A stretch of 36,859 nt of DNA, taken from CAZVXI01 sp964631295 (lineage in GTDB: Bacteria; Planctomycetota; Phycisphaerae; Phycisphaerales; SM1A02). Below, piece by piece: positions 25,410-34,266 of this stretch. Within the stretch, counting starts at the first letter, position 1; each line of letters begins with the position of its first letter. The notes under the pieces were generated by a model. The model saw only the letters and a program-made list of their open reading frames with translations. It did no database searches and was not told where the DNA came from. The position numbers and the translations under genes are program-made. The DNA lies in contig CAZVXI010000011.1 in assembly GCA_964631295.1 (NCBI GenBank), positions 1-36,859 of the forward strand, in the 5' to 3' direction.

Positions 25410-25976
25410 ATGACTGTCTCTGAGATTCAAAAGGAAGCCCGGCAGCGGATGGACAAATCCGTCGATCACCTGCGAACCGAACTTCGCGGGATTCGAACAG
25501 GCCGAGCCAGCACGGGCCTGATCGAGTACGTGAAGGTCGACTACTACGGATCGCCGACCGACCTGCGAGATCTTGCAGCCCTTAGTACACCCGAGCCAAC
25601 GCAGATTCTGGTCAAGCCGTTCGATCCGAGCGCTAAGAATGCGATCATCAAGGCGATCGAAGGGGCTGATCTGGGGCTCAACCCGCAGGCAGAGGGCGAT
25701 GCGGTCCGGGTTTCGGTACCGACGCCCTCGACCGAGCGACGCAAGCAGCTTGTCGCGCAGGTTCGCAAACTCGCTGAAGATGCCAAGGTTGCCATCCGAA
25801 ACGAACGCCGCGATGCGAACAAAGCCATCGATCAACTCGTCAAGGACAAAGACAACCAGATCTCCGAGGACCAGGGCAAAGATGCCAAGGATGACATTGA
25901 TTCACTGACGAAGATGCATACGGAGACAATCGACACGATCACGACGAGCAAGGTCAAGGAAGTCGAAGACGTTTGA
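25410..25976 (+). CDS. frr: Ribosome recycling factor
   Basis: A 188-aa protein of the usual RRF length (about 185). It has RMDKSVDHLRTELRGIRTGRAS (helix 1), LIEYVKVDYYGSPTDLRDLA, the hinge and head, and the C-terminal helices with KVAIRNERRDANKAID. It separates post-termination ribosomes together with EF-G. GGAG lies about 12 nt before the ATG. It is downstream of pyrH and probably part of the same transcript. Confidence 0.97.
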   Translation: MTVSEIQKEARQRMDKSVDHLRTELRGIRTGRASTGLIEYVKVDYYGSPTDLRDLAALSTPEPTQILVKPFDPSAKNAIIKAIEGADLGLNPQAEGDAVRVSVPTPSTERRKQLVAQVRKLAEDAKVAIRNERRDANKAIDQLVKDKDNQISEDQGKDAKDDIDSLTKMHTETIDTITTSKVKEVEDV

Positions 25977-26012
25977 CCGATCGTCGAATGCCTCGGGTTG
26001 GAAGGGAGATAC

Positions 26013-28208
26013 ATGTTCCACCTGCTCACACTGGCGGCCTGCTCTCTCGCGCCGATGGCACCAGCCGACGTCATCGTTGATCGAGACGATGTCAGGATCA
26101 CGCGAGATTGCGTTGTTCGTGTCTCAGAAGAGACCATCTTCGATGTGAACGGCAACGGCGTGATTCACATTGTCGGCGACGATATCACGGTGGCGTTTGC
26201 AGAAGGCACTCATTTGCGCGGCGCGGCGCCCGACACTCTGCCGAACGACATGTCGGGAGTTGGTATCGTCGTCACCGGAAAGAATGTCACGCTCACTAAC
26301 CTGCATGTGAGCGGCTACAAGGTCGGGCTGCATGCTCATATGGCTGACGGGCTGATCATCAGTGAAGCGCACTTCGACGACAACTTTCGCCAACGCCTCA
26401 AGTCAAATCCGCAGCGAGAGGATGTCGCCGACTGGCTGAGCCCGCATGACAACGACAACAACGAGTGGATCGATCGCTACGGCGCTTCAGCGTGGATTGA
26501 GAACAGCAATCGGGTGTCGATTTCAAAGGTGATTGTCCGGAACGGGCAGAACGGAATCATTCTCGAGAATGTCAACGAGTCGCGCGTCTTCGATTGCGAC
26601 TGTTCGTTCCTGTCCGGCTGGGGGATCGCCATGTGGCGGTCAAGCGACAACATCATCTGCCGCAACGCACTCGACTTCTGTATCCGCGGATACAGCCATG
26701 GTGTGTACAACCGTGGGCAGGATTCAGCCGGGCTGCTCATGTTCGAGCAGTGCAACAACAATATCATCACAGGGAACAGCATCACGCATGGCGGTGACGG
26801 CGTATTTATGTTTGCCGGCCGAGAGGCGCTCGGCGAATCGAACCCGCGCGATGATCTGAACTGGTACAAAGGTCGCGGATGCAGCGGTAATATTTTCCAC
26901 AATAATGATCTGTCGTATGCAGCAGCGCATGGGCTGGAATGCACCTTCAGCTTTGATAACATCATCACGCTCAATCGCTTTCATGAAAACGCGATCTGCG
27001 GGATCTGGGGCGGATACTCACAGAAGCTCCGTGTTGCACAGAACTCCTTTGCTCGCAATGGCGATCAAGGATACGGGCTGGAGCGTGGCGGCGTGAACAT
27101 TGAACATGGGGTTGGGAATCGTGTCTTCCTGAATGTCTTCGATGGCGACCAATGTGGAGTACACCTGTGGTGGGATGATGATGCGGGCTTGTTCCAGACA
27201 CCGTGGTACCGGGTAAATCAGGCAGATAACCCACTCGCAGCAGCGCTCATCGTTGACAACAGCTTCTCTCACACACCGGTGGCGATTCACCTTCGACACC
27301 TGCGCCGCCCGGTTGAATGTGCGATCAACAGATTCAGTGATACCGATAATAACATCAAGATCGAAGGCGAGCATGTCAATGTCCTTGAGCCCGCTGACTC
27401 TCATCCGTTCGTTCATGTTGATGTGCCACACGACTTGCCCGGTGAGACACGGCCATTCGGCGCGCGTGAGGATTTGCACGGTCGCGAGAACATCATCATG
27501 ACCGAATGGGGGCCGTGGGATCATGAATCACCACTGGCGCACCGTGCTGACGATGCCACTGAGCCGGGTACGCATCGCTGGAGGGTTCACGGCACTGAGG
27601 GAACGATTCGAATCCAGCAGCATGGCGGTGTTCAGGCGCTGGTTCACAAATCCATGAACACTCCACCGACGGTGACAGTGACATCTGCTGAGCCGGGGAT
27701 TCATCCCTACGAGATCGATTTCTCCGCCGGCGACTTCAAGACAACGCTGAAGGGTGTCCTGGTCGATGCATCGTGGGATGTATCTTTCTTCGCATGGTTC
27801 GCCGATCCGCGCGAAGATGTCGACGGCTGGCGGCGTGAATCGCGCAGCGCTGTTCGCACAACACTGCCTGATCTTCGTCTGATGTACGCCAGTGACGGGC
27901 CGAGTGATGTGGTCGAGGAAGGCGAGGTCCAAAACGCCCAACTGCCTGACAATCAGTTCGGAACAATCGCCACGAGTACGCTTGCGTTCCCAGCCGGCAG
28001 ATGGCGGATCCGCACCGTCTCAGATGATGGAGTTCGTGTCTGGCTCGATGACGCAGTTGTGATCGACGACTGGACGTGGCACGCTCCGCGCGAACATGTG
28101 CATGAGTTCACAGTTGGCGAATCACGTGATATCTCAATCCGTGTCGAGCACTTCGAACTCGACGGGTACGCAGTTCTCACGCTCGATCTTGAGCATGTCA
28201 GCGACTGA
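26013..28208 (+). CDS. Secreted right-handed beta-helix protein with PA14-like C-terminus
   Basis: A 731-aa exported protein. The ATG at 26013 follows AGGGAG and begins a short signal peptide (MFHLLTLAACSLAPMAPA). Residues 20-470 are a right-handed parallel beta-helix of NosD/PbH1 type: many short repeats ending in N, such as GIILENVNESRVFDC, NNIITGNSITHGGDGVFMFA and DNIITLNRFHENAICGIWGG. About 590-731 resembles a PA14 sugar-binding domain (RIRTVSDDGVRVWLDDAVVI, then the tryptophans DDWTWH). It may bind or cleave a polysaccharide outside the cell; the catalytic residues cannot be told from sequence. It starts 36 nt after frr, and its stop is only 2 nt from the convergent rpoN stop. Confidence 0.82.
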   Translation: MFHLLTLAACSLAPMAPADVIVDRDDVRITRDCVVRVSEETIFDVNGNGVIHIVGDDITVAFAEGTHLRGAAPDTLPNDMSGVGIVVTGKNVTLTNLHVSGYKVGLHAHMADGLIISEAHFDDNFRQRLKSNPQREDVADWLSPHDNDNNEWIDRYGASAWIENSNRVSISKVIVRNGQNGIILENVNESRVFDCDCSFLSGWGIAMWRSSDNIICRNALDFCIRGYSHGVYNRGQDSAGLLMFEQCNNNIITGNSITHGGDGVFMFAGREALGESNPRDDLNWYKGRGCSGNIFHNNDLSYAAAHGLECTFSFDNIITLNRFHENAICGIWGGYSQKLRVAQNSFARNGDQGYGLERGGVNIEHGVGNRVFLNVFDGDQCGVHLWWDDDAGLFQTPWYRVNQADNPLAAALIVDNSFSHTPVAIHLRHLRRPVECAINRFSDTDNNIKIEGEHVNVLEPADSHPFVHVDVPHDLPGETRPFGAREDLHGRENIIMTEWGPWDHESPLAHRADDATEPGTHRWRVHGTEGTIRIQQHGGVQALVHKSMNTPPTVTVTSAEPGIHPYEIDFSAGDFKTTLKGVLVDASWDVSFFAWFADPREDVDGWRRESRSAVRTTLPDLRLMYASDGPSDVVEEGEVQNAQLPDNQFGTIATSTLAFPAGRWRIRTVSDDGVRVWLDDAVVIDDWTWHAPREHVHEFTVGESRDISIRVEHFELDGYAVLTLDLEHVSD

Positions 28209-28210
28209 TC

Positions 28211-29722
28211 TCACACATGCACTTTGCGCTGCCGGGCAGATGGAATCCCCATCTGTTGACGGTACTTGACAACCGTACGGCGTGCGATCTCGATGCCGCG
28301 TTCTTTCAGCGCGGTTGCGAGCGATTCATCGCTCTTGGGTTTGGTCTTGTCTTCCGCGTCGATGATCTCTCTGAGCGTCGCCTTGACCGCCTCCCAACTC
28401 ATGTCGCGCCCGGCATCGGTTTCCCGGCCACCGGAGAAGAACTTCCGCAAGGGTACCGTGCCGCGCGGCGTCTCAAGCCACTTCTCTGAGACTGCGCGAC
28501 TCACGGTCGCAACGTGAATCCCCAACTGCTCCGCAACTTCGGTCATCGGCAGTGGCTTGAGGTGCTGCGGCCCGTAGTCGAAATAGTCTCGCTGCCGGGC
28601 AAGTACAACATTGACAACACGCAGCAGCGTACTCTGGCGCTGAGCAATCGCCTCAATGAGCCATGTCGCCTGCCGAATGTTGCCCGCAACGAAGTCGCGC
28701 GTTTTGCGATCAACACTGCGATCGCGCGCCATGTTCTGGTATCGATTGGAGAGTTTCAGGGGCGGAACCGTCCCATCAGCAAGGCGGGCGACGTACGCAT
28801 CCGTCTGTTCATTGTACTCCACGATCACATCCGGCCGAATGTGCGGCTGCTCTTCATCAACCAAATCGCGCCCCGGGCTGAGCGAGAGCTTCTTCATCAT
28901 TGCCATCGCTTCGTTGATGCGCTCGAGCGGCATCTCGGTCTGCTGCGAAATCCTCGGCAGGCGGTTCTGGAGCAGGTCGTCGTAGTGCTCCTCGATCAGC
29001 AGTCGCACATCTTCCCACAGAGAGATATCTGCGTTGCCTTCATGCTCAAACCGATCAATCTGCAGCAGCAGACATTCACGCCGGTCTCGCGCGCCGACAC
29101 CTGCCGGATCAAGCCGCTGCTGAATCTCCGCGAGCGCCTGCTTGAGCAGTGGCATTTCGATCTCGATCCCCGGGATCGCGTTCGCCTGGTCGAGAATCAG
29201 ATCGAGATCAACACTGAGCATGCCATCGGCGTCGATGAAGTTGATGATCCGCTCACCAGCATCGAGCACATCAGCAGGGACATCACAGAGGCGCCACTGA
29301 TCTTGTAACTGCTCGTTGAGTCCTTCCTGGCGCGCCGCAACGTTTGCCATCGCGTCGATCTTGCCGTCGCGCTCGCCATCACGCTGCGACCCTCGTGAGT
29401 AGCTCTCGTACTCATTGTCGAATGCTTCGGAGTAGTTCGACTCCATTGTGCTGAGTCGTTCGAAGTCATCAGCACCATCACCCGAATCGCTGTCAATCAC
29501 CAGCTCTCGTGATGAGATGGCATCATCATCGCTCCAGTCATCGCCCTCAGCTTCACCGCTCGGGTCAGCCTGCTCGAGCGCGACGTTCGACTCCAGTTCC
29601 TGGTCGATCCGCTCCTGCAACGCAGCCAGCGGCATCTGCAGAATCTCCATCGACTGGATCATCCGAGGTGCCAGCTTCATCTGCTGGCTCAGACGCAGGT
29701 TCTGGGTGGTCTCAAAACGCAT
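28211..29722 (-). CDS. rpoN: RNA polymerase sigma-54 factor
   Basis: A 503-aa sigma-54. Region I is Gln/Leu-rich (LRLSQQMKLAPRMIQSMEIL), region II is acidic (about 60-115), and the core-binding and HTH regions follow (VAEQLGIHVATVSRAVSEKW). The RpoN box (ARRTVVKYRQQM) is at the C-terminus. It recognises -24/-12 promoters and needs an AAA+ activator, none of which is in the window. I chose the ATG at 29722 because MRFETTQNLRLSQQ is the usual family N-terminus; the ATG at 29758 adds 12 residues. It is downstream of recR by 86 nt. Confidence 0.97.
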   Translation of the reverse strand: MRFETTQNLRLSQQMKLAPRMIQSMEILQMPLAALQERIDQELESNVALEQADPSGEAEGDDWSDDDAISSRELVIDSDSGDGADDFERLSTMESNYSEAFDNEYESYSRGSQRDGERDGKIDAMANVAARQEGLNEQLQDQWRLCDVPADVLDAGERIINFIDADGMLSVDLDLILDQANAIPGIEIEMPLLKQALAEIQQRLDPAGVGARDRRECLLLQIDRFEHEGNADISLWEDVRLLIEEHYDDLLQNRLPRISQQTEMPLERINEAMAMMKKLSLSPGRDLVDEEQPHIRPDVIVEYNEQTDAYVARLADGTVPPLKLSNRYQNMARDRSVDRKTRDFVAGNIRQATWLIEAIAQRQSTLLRVVNVVLARQRDYFDYGPQHLKPLPMTEVAEQLGIHVATVSRAVSEKWLETPRGTVPLRKFFSGGRETDAGRDMSWEAVKATLREIIDAEDKTKPKSDESLATALKERGIEIARRTVVKYRQQMGIPSARQRKVHV

Positions 29723-29808
29723 GGGCAGTCCAATGAGCCGCGATCGACTCCAACTCATTCTAGGATGAGATATCGACCAACCCGGTGCAACGACTGAGAA
29801 GACAATCG

Positions 29809-30444
29809 TTATCCGATATCACGCCGACCCTCTATCGCATCCGTCAGGACAGCACGATTCGCGTATTCGAGTTGCGAACCAGCTGCGAGTCCGCGTGCGA
29901 GCCGGCTGACCTTGACATTCCGCCCCGCCAACTGGTCGATCAGGTAAAGCGCTGTGCTGTCGCCTTCAAGATCGGGATTGAGCCCCAGAATCACCTCCGA
30001 GATCTGCTGCTGACGAGCGTTGAGTTCCGGCCGCTCCACGCGCGCGAGCAGCCCCTCGGCCGTCAGCGATTCCGGTTCCACTCCGGCGAGCGAGTCGATT
30101 CGCCCGTTGAGTACGTGATACACACCCCGGTAGGCCGCCGTCTCCTCAATCGTTATGAGGTCTTTGGTTTGCTCTACCACAAGCACCGTCGAAGCATCCC
30201 TCCGCGGATCAGAACAGATGCTGCACGGCGATTCATGCGACAGATTGAAACAGATCAGACATGGCCGCACGTTGCGCTTCACTTCGTCAATGGCGCGCGC
30301 AAGACCTGTTGCATCGTCCGCGTCGGCCTTGAGAATATGAAACGCCATACGCTCAGCGCCACGACGTCCGACACCGGGAAGTTTTGCAAACTCCCGTATC
30401 AACCGTTCAATCGGTTCAGGATAGGAAGCGCCAGTGCCGCTCAC
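29809..30444 (-). CDS. recR: Recombination protein RecR
   Basis: A 211-aa protein of normal length. It has the HhH LPGVGRRGAERMAFHIL, the four-Cys zinc finger (Cys62, 65, 74, 77), and the Toprim domain VLVVEQTKDLITIEET with a Walker-B-like C-terminal part. It loads RecA with RecF/RecO in gap repair. It starts with GTG, which overlaps the TGA of ybaB (GTGA), so it is translated with that gene. Confidence 0.97.
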   Translation of the reverse strand: MSGTGASYPEPIERLIREFAKLPGVGRRGAERMAFHILKADADDATGLARAIDEVKRNVRPCLICFNLSHESPCSICSDPRRDASTVLVVEQTKDLITIEETAAYRGVYHVLNGRIDSLAGVEPESLTAEGLLARVERPELNARQQQISEVILGLNPDLEGDSTALYLIDQLAGRNVKVSRLARGLAAGSQLEYANRAVLTDAIEGRRDIG

Positions 30445-30818
30445 TTCAACAGGCCGCCCATTGCATCGGGTGGAATCGGCAGACCAAGTTCTTCCGCAGC
30501 GGCTGCGAACTCCTGCTCGGCCGCCTCACGCGCTTTTGCCAGCGCAGCGTTGACTGCACCCTGAATCAGATCTTCTGCCATCGCGCGGTCCGCCGGGTCA
30601 TCTGCATCAACAAGCCCGGCCAGCAATGCCGGATCAATGCGCACCTTCACAACGCGCATATGCCCATTGGCAACAGCGCTCACTGCCCCGCCGCCGGTCT
30701 CTGCTTCGACTTCGACCTCTGCCAGCCGATCCTTCACATCCTGCATCTTTGCCTTGATGCGAGGCAGATCCTTCATCACGCTTGCCAGCCCGCCGAATCC
30801 CTTGAGTCCATCGAACAT
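30441..30818 (-). CDS. ybaB: YbaB/EbfC nucleoid-associated protein
   Basis: A 125-aa protein. The N-terminal half is a charged helix (LPRIKAMQDVKDRLAEVEVE is close to the family pattern), followed by GGGAVSAVANGHMRVVKVRI, IDPALL and the helix LIQGAVNAALAKAREAAEQE, as in YbaB. It binds DNA as a tweezer-like dimer. It lies between dnaX and recR, the standard dnaX-ybaB-recR cluster. The ATG overlaps the dnaX TGA by one nt (TGATG). Confidence 0.95.
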   Translation of the reverse strand: MFDGLKGFGGLASVMKDLPRIKAKMQDVKDRLAEVEVEAETGGGAVSAVANGHMRVVKVRIDPALLAGLVDADDPADRAMAEDLIQGAVNAALAKAREAAEQEFAAAAEELGLPIPPDAMGGLLK

Positions 30819-32530
30819 CAGTTCTCCTCATTCAACAGCCCGCGTGGCTGGACGGAACGAATCACACCATCGAACAACTCGACAGCGCGCTGCACGACCG
30901 GGTCTTCACGCACAGCGGCGATGTCCTGCTCACTGGCGGCCGCCACCGGCGTCGATGCATCCGCATCATCATTATTGGGCGGCTCAATCACGACACGCAC
31001 GCGTCGGCCGGCCACCTTCTCGACTTCGCGCTTCACACCATCGACATACTGAGGCGACTGGCACAATGTCGGGCTCTGCACCCCACGTGCCGACAACCGC
31101 AAACGCAGGCACTCTGCATCACCCGAGGCGAACTCATACTGCTCCACCCGGCGCCGCGCACCGCGATCAAGATCGGCAGATACCACGCGATTCCACAGCT
31201 CCTCGCCGGATATGTCCACCAGCGGCTTGGGCTCCGATTCGACTGGCGATTTGGGTGGTGGCGGTGTCGACGGTCGCGCCGCGGCAGGCATGGGCGATGT
31301 CGCGCCGGCCCGCGCACCTGCCTGATCGGACGCCGATCCACCGGATGCGGCTACCACGGTGTCGTCACACGCCCGACGGGCTTTTTTTTTTCTCGCAGCG
31401 GGCGCCGACTGCTCAGCACCATTGCTTTCCAGCACCGCATGGACATCGATCAACTGGTCACTGATCGCCAGTCGCACGAGCAACGCATCCAGCAGCGCAC
31501 GGGACGTCATCGAATCCCGACTCATCCGCGCTACGTGATCACACATTGCAATCATGTGCACCAGCGATGCAATATCGAACGATTCCGCCTGCGCCGCGAT
31601 GCGCTCGCGCGTCTCGGAAGGATGTTCCAGAAGTGGTGTATCCGCGGAGCACGCGCGGGCAACCAGCAGATCGCGAAAGTGCTCTGCGAGCATCTGCATC
31701 ACCTGCTCCACCGTTGCACCTGTGTCGAGCATCGCACTGCCCGCCTTGAGCACGCCCGCAACATCGCCGGCGACGATCCCCGCGACGAGTTCCATCACGC
31801 GCGCTCGGTCAGGCAAGCCCAGCGTATCCTGCACGGTTTGCATCGTGAGCGGGTTCTCACCCGTCGCGAGCATGCGATCGAGAACACTGAGCGCATCGCG
31901 CATGGAACCATTGCCCTGGCGGGCCAGTTCCATCACCACATCTTCATCAGCACCAAGCTGCTCACTGGCAAGCACCCGGCGGAGTTGGTCTGCGATCTTC
32001 GCGGTTGAGAGAGGCCGGAAGTCGAACCGCTGGCAGCGACTCTGGATCGTTGCAGGAACTTTGTGCGGCTCGGTCGTGCACAGGATGAACTTCACATGCG
32101 ATGGCGGCTCCTCCATCAACTTGAGCAGCGCATTGAATGCATCTTTCGTCAACTGGTGCACCTCATCGATGATGTACACCTTGTAAGGACACCTTGCAGG
32201 CGAAAGCCCCGCCCCCGCGATCAACTCCCGCGCTTCATTGACTCCGCGATTCGATGCGCCGTCGATCTCGATGACATCCAGATCAGCCCCACGCATAATC
32301 GCTTCGGCGATGCCTTCCCGCTCATTGAGGTCAGCCGTCGCGTTGAGCGCCTTGGCGAAGATCCGCGCCATCGATGTCTTCCCAACCCCGCGCGTCCCGC
32401 AGAACAGGTACGCATGCGCGATCCGGTCCGACTCAATCGCATTCCTGAGCGTCCGCGCAATCGGCTCCTGACCAACGATCTCATCGAAGTCGCGTGACCG
32501 GTATCGTCTGGCAAGTACCGTGTAACTCAA
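30818..32530 (-). CDS. dnaX: DNA polymerase III subunits tau/gamma
   Basis: A 570-aa clamp-loader ATPase. It has Walker A GTRGVGKTS, DEVHQLTKDAFNALLKLMEE, sensor 1 (ILCTTEPHKVP), sensor 2 region and domain III. The TTG at 32530 is the best start, giving LSYTVLARRYR at the family N-terminus with GAGG 8 nt upstream. An ATG at 32566 would begin at the edge of the SRP RNA. Two features are odd. The four-Cys zinc module between KALN and DVIEIDGASN is missing; the stretch is TADLNEREGIAEAIMRG, with no Cys. And an A10 run at codons 380-383 lies just after domain III, where a -1 shift stops after five codons and would give a gamma-like product of 388 aa. Confidence 0.93.
   Translation of the reverse strand: MSYTVLARRYRSRDFDEIVGQEPIARTLRNAIESDRIAHAYLFCGTRGVGKTSMARIFAKALNATADLNEREGIAEAIMRGADLDVIEIDGASNRGVNEARELIAGAGLSPARCPYKVYIIDEVHQLTKDAFNALLKLMEEPPSHVKFILCTTEPHKVPATIQSRCQRFDFRPLSTAKIADQLRRVLASEQLGADEDVVMELARQGNGSMRDALSVLDRMLATGENPLTMQTVQDTLGLPDRARVMELVAGIVAGDVAGVLKAGSAMLDTGATVEQVMQMLAEHFRDLLVARACSADTPLLEHPSETRERIAAQAESFDIASLVHMIAMCDHVARMSRDSMTSRALLDALLVRLAISDQLIDVHAVLESNGAEQSAPAARKKKARRACDDTVVAASGGSASDQAGARAGATSPMPAAARPSTPPPPKSPVESEPKPLVDISGEELWNRVVSADLDRGARRRVEQYEFASGDAECLRLRLSARGVQSPTLCQSPQYVDGVKREVEKVAGRRVRVVIEPPNNDDADASTPVAAASEQDIAAVREDPVVQRAVELFDGVIRSVQPRGLLNEEN
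31361..31393 (-). promoter_or_regulatory. Putative frameshift or slippage site in dnaX
   Basis: Read on the minus strand: AGA, then nine A, then GCC. This is a run of ten A, preceded by AG, at codons 380-383. Directly after it, GCCC-GTC-GGGC can form a short hairpin. In the -1 frame the next codons are AGC CCG TCG GGC GTG TGA; in the +1 frame there is also a stop within ten codons. E. coli dnaX uses A AAA AAG with a stop close behind for gamma, and Thermus uses an A9 transcriptional slip. The match in place and in outcome is good, but the mechanism is not shown. Confidence 0.6.
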
Positions 32531-32567
32531 GGGCGGGTCCTCTCCGCGGCGATGAACCGCGTTCACT

Positions 32568-32674
32568 GCCCGATGGGCGGAAAGGTGGCCAGGTAACCGC
32601 CGGCACGGACAACAACGCTTATGGCTGCTGCGGTCAAGCTCTGACCAGGTTCACGCGCCACCCGCCCAGCGGGC
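32568..32674 (-). ncRNA. ffs: Bacterial small SRP RNA (4.5S-like)
   Basis: About 107 nt read on the minus strand. The outer stem is GCCCG...GGGCGG...GTGGC paired with GCCAC...CCGCCC...CGGGC. The Ffh-binding part is a loop with CCTGGTCAGAGC, GCAGCAGCCATAAGC and GTGCCGGCGGTTACCTGGC, as in the bacterial SRP RNA. The ends are set by the stem. It lies 38 nt upstream of the dnaX start, a position known from other bacteria. The short helix lacks the Alu domain, so this is the small type. Confidence 0.9.
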
Positions 32675-32743
32675 CCGGCCATCTTTGCACCCATCGGGAC
32701 TCGCATGTTAGCCGAGCCCCACGCCGTGGTACACTTGTCGGCA

Positions 32744-34024
32744 ATGAGTGACACCCCTCGCACAAATATCCCACCATCTGCGGACTTGAGCACCCCCGCC
32801 GGGTTCAAATCGCGATTGGCACCGAGCCACGACGATGCATCGCATCGAATGATGCTGCTGATTCTGCGGCTCGTCTTCCTCGTGCTGCTTGTCACGATGT
32901 CGCTGCTGCCGTTCGTTGGCGAGAAGCCCGCCGAGGAGCAGGGCGTTGCCGAGATCGCAGGCGTCGTGCTCGCAACCCTCGCCGTTGGCGTCATCGTTGT
33001 GCTTGCAGATATCGCGACGCCGAATAAACGTCTCTCCGCCGTCTTCGGCGTCTACCTCGGCATCATGGCCGGCCTCGTCGGCGCTCTCGCGATTGGTGCG
33101 CTCATCGACCTCGTCGCAGATTCATGGGACCTTACCAGCGGCCCGGCATTTGCCTATCGAGGGCTCATCAAGTTCGTCATCGGCATCACCATGTGCTACC
33201 TCGGCGTGTCCATCGTCCTCACCACGAAGGACGACATCCGTCTCGCCATCCCCTATGTCGAGTTCGCCAAGCAGGTGCGCGGCGTGCGACCAATGCTGCT
33301 CGATACATCCGTGATCATCGACGGCCGCGTCGAGGGGCTCGGCCCGATCGGCTTCCTCGACGCGCCGCTCATCCTCCCACAGTTCGTCATTGATGAACTT
33401 CAGACGCTCGCAGACTCGGGCGACAAACTCAAACGCGAGCGCGGCCGACGCGGGCTCGGCATCGTCACCGCCATGCAGGAAAACCCCTACATCGATCTCT
33501 CGATCGACAATACCGATGTGCCGGGCAAGTCGGTCGACCACAAACTGCTCGCCCTCGCTGCTGACCACAACATGCGCATCCTCAGCACCGACTACAACCT
33601 CAACAAGGTCGGCCGAATCCAGGGCGTGCAGGTGCTCAACCTCAATGACCTCGCCAGCGAACTCAAGGGTCAGGCAGCGCCCGGCGATACGCTCCGAATC
33701 CATATCACACGCGTCGGCGAAAGCCCGGATCAGGGCGTCGGTTATCTGCCCGATGGCACCATGGTCGTCGTCGAAGATGCAGGCAATCGCGTCGGCAACG
33801 ATGTCGAGGTGGAAGTCAGCAACTCCCTGCAAACCACCGCTGGCCGCATGATCTTCGCGAAACCCATGACCGACAATGACTCGACATCATCATCATCATC
33901 ATCATCGCCCGCACGCCCATCGCGGCCGAACATCGCCGACGCCGCAACCAACCAGCCGCGCGCCACACAGCCACCCCCACCGCCAACCCGCAAACCACCA
34001 AGCCGTCGCAACCCACGGCGGTAA
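32744..34024 (+). CDS. PIN/TRAM domain membrane protein (YacL-like)
   Basis: A 426-aa protein. After a polar N-terminus there are four transmembrane helices (about 37-57, 70-90, 99-121 and 142-160). A PIN nuclease domain follows, with its acidic residues in place: LLDTSVIIDG (Asp187), FVIDEL (Glu218), SVDHKLLALA (Asp265) and STDYNLNK (Asp283). Residues 313-373 form a TRAM domain (GDTLRIHITRVGESPDQGVG). This is the layout of YacL/YqeV-type PIN-TRAM proteins, thought to bind or cut RNA at the membrane. The C-terminus has a run of seven serines and then a Pro-rich, basic tail. An ATG at 32744 is chosen; an in-frame ATG at 32705 lacks a binding site. It is divergent from the SRP RNA. Confidence 0.9.
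   Translation: MSDTPRTNIPPSADLSTPAGFKSRLAPSHDDASHRMMLLILRLVFLVLLVTMSLLPFVGEKPAEEQGVAEIAGVVLATLAVGVIVVLADIATPNKRLSAVFGVYLGIMAGLVGALAIGALIDLVADSWDLTSGPAFAYRGLIKFVIGITMCYLGVSIVLTTKDDIRLAIPYVEFAKQVRGVRPMLLDTSVIIDGRVEGLGPIGFLDAPLILPQFVIDELQTLADSGDKLKRERGRRGLGIVTAMQENPYIDLSIDNTDVPGKSVDHKLLALAADHNMRILSTDYNLNKVGRIQGVQVLNLNDLASELKGQAAPGDTLRIHITRVGESPDQGVGYLPDGTMVVVEDAGNRVGNDVEVEVSNSLQTTAGRMIFAKPMTDNDSTSSSSSSSPARPSRPNIADAATNQPRATQPPPPPTRKPPSRRNPRR
33887..33907 (+). repeat. TCA trinucleotide repeat
   Basis: Six TCA codons and a final TCG, coding for seven serines in the tail of the PIN/TRAM protein. The tract is in frame, and changes in copy number would only change the serine run. Confidence 0.9.
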
Positions 34025-34190
34025 CGCCAGAATCAATCGCTGCGAATCACCCACGCCACTGACCACATCAATACCGCCCCCGGACGTCGCGGGCATTCAT
34101 CCTCCGTGCCCGTGCGGCTCCGCCGCCTGCGCATCATCGTCATCATCGCCGGCCTCGATCGAACTCAGGCTGGCAGCAACATCCTTCTCA

Positions 34191-34260
34191 GGCATCGCCC
34201 CACACCCCCGCCAAGATATCAAAGGCCAATGGTCAGGAGTCACTGCGTCACCCGCTCACC
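34191..34260 (+). repeat. Short repeat element A
   Basis: This shares two blocks with 35781-35861. The first is GGCATCGCCCCACACCCCC followed by GCCAAGATA; it differs from the other copy at a few positions. The second is CGTCACCCGCTCACC, exactly shared. The middle differs in length. It lies between the PIN/TRAM gene and the end of the membrane gene at 34267. Confidence 0.6.
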
Positions 34261-34266
34261 GTCCGC

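Noticed and set aside
32530..32566. ATG at 32566 as dnaX start
   Set aside because: It would lie at the edge of the SRP RNA stem and adds 12 residues not usual in DnaX; the TTG at 32530 has a better ribosome binding site.
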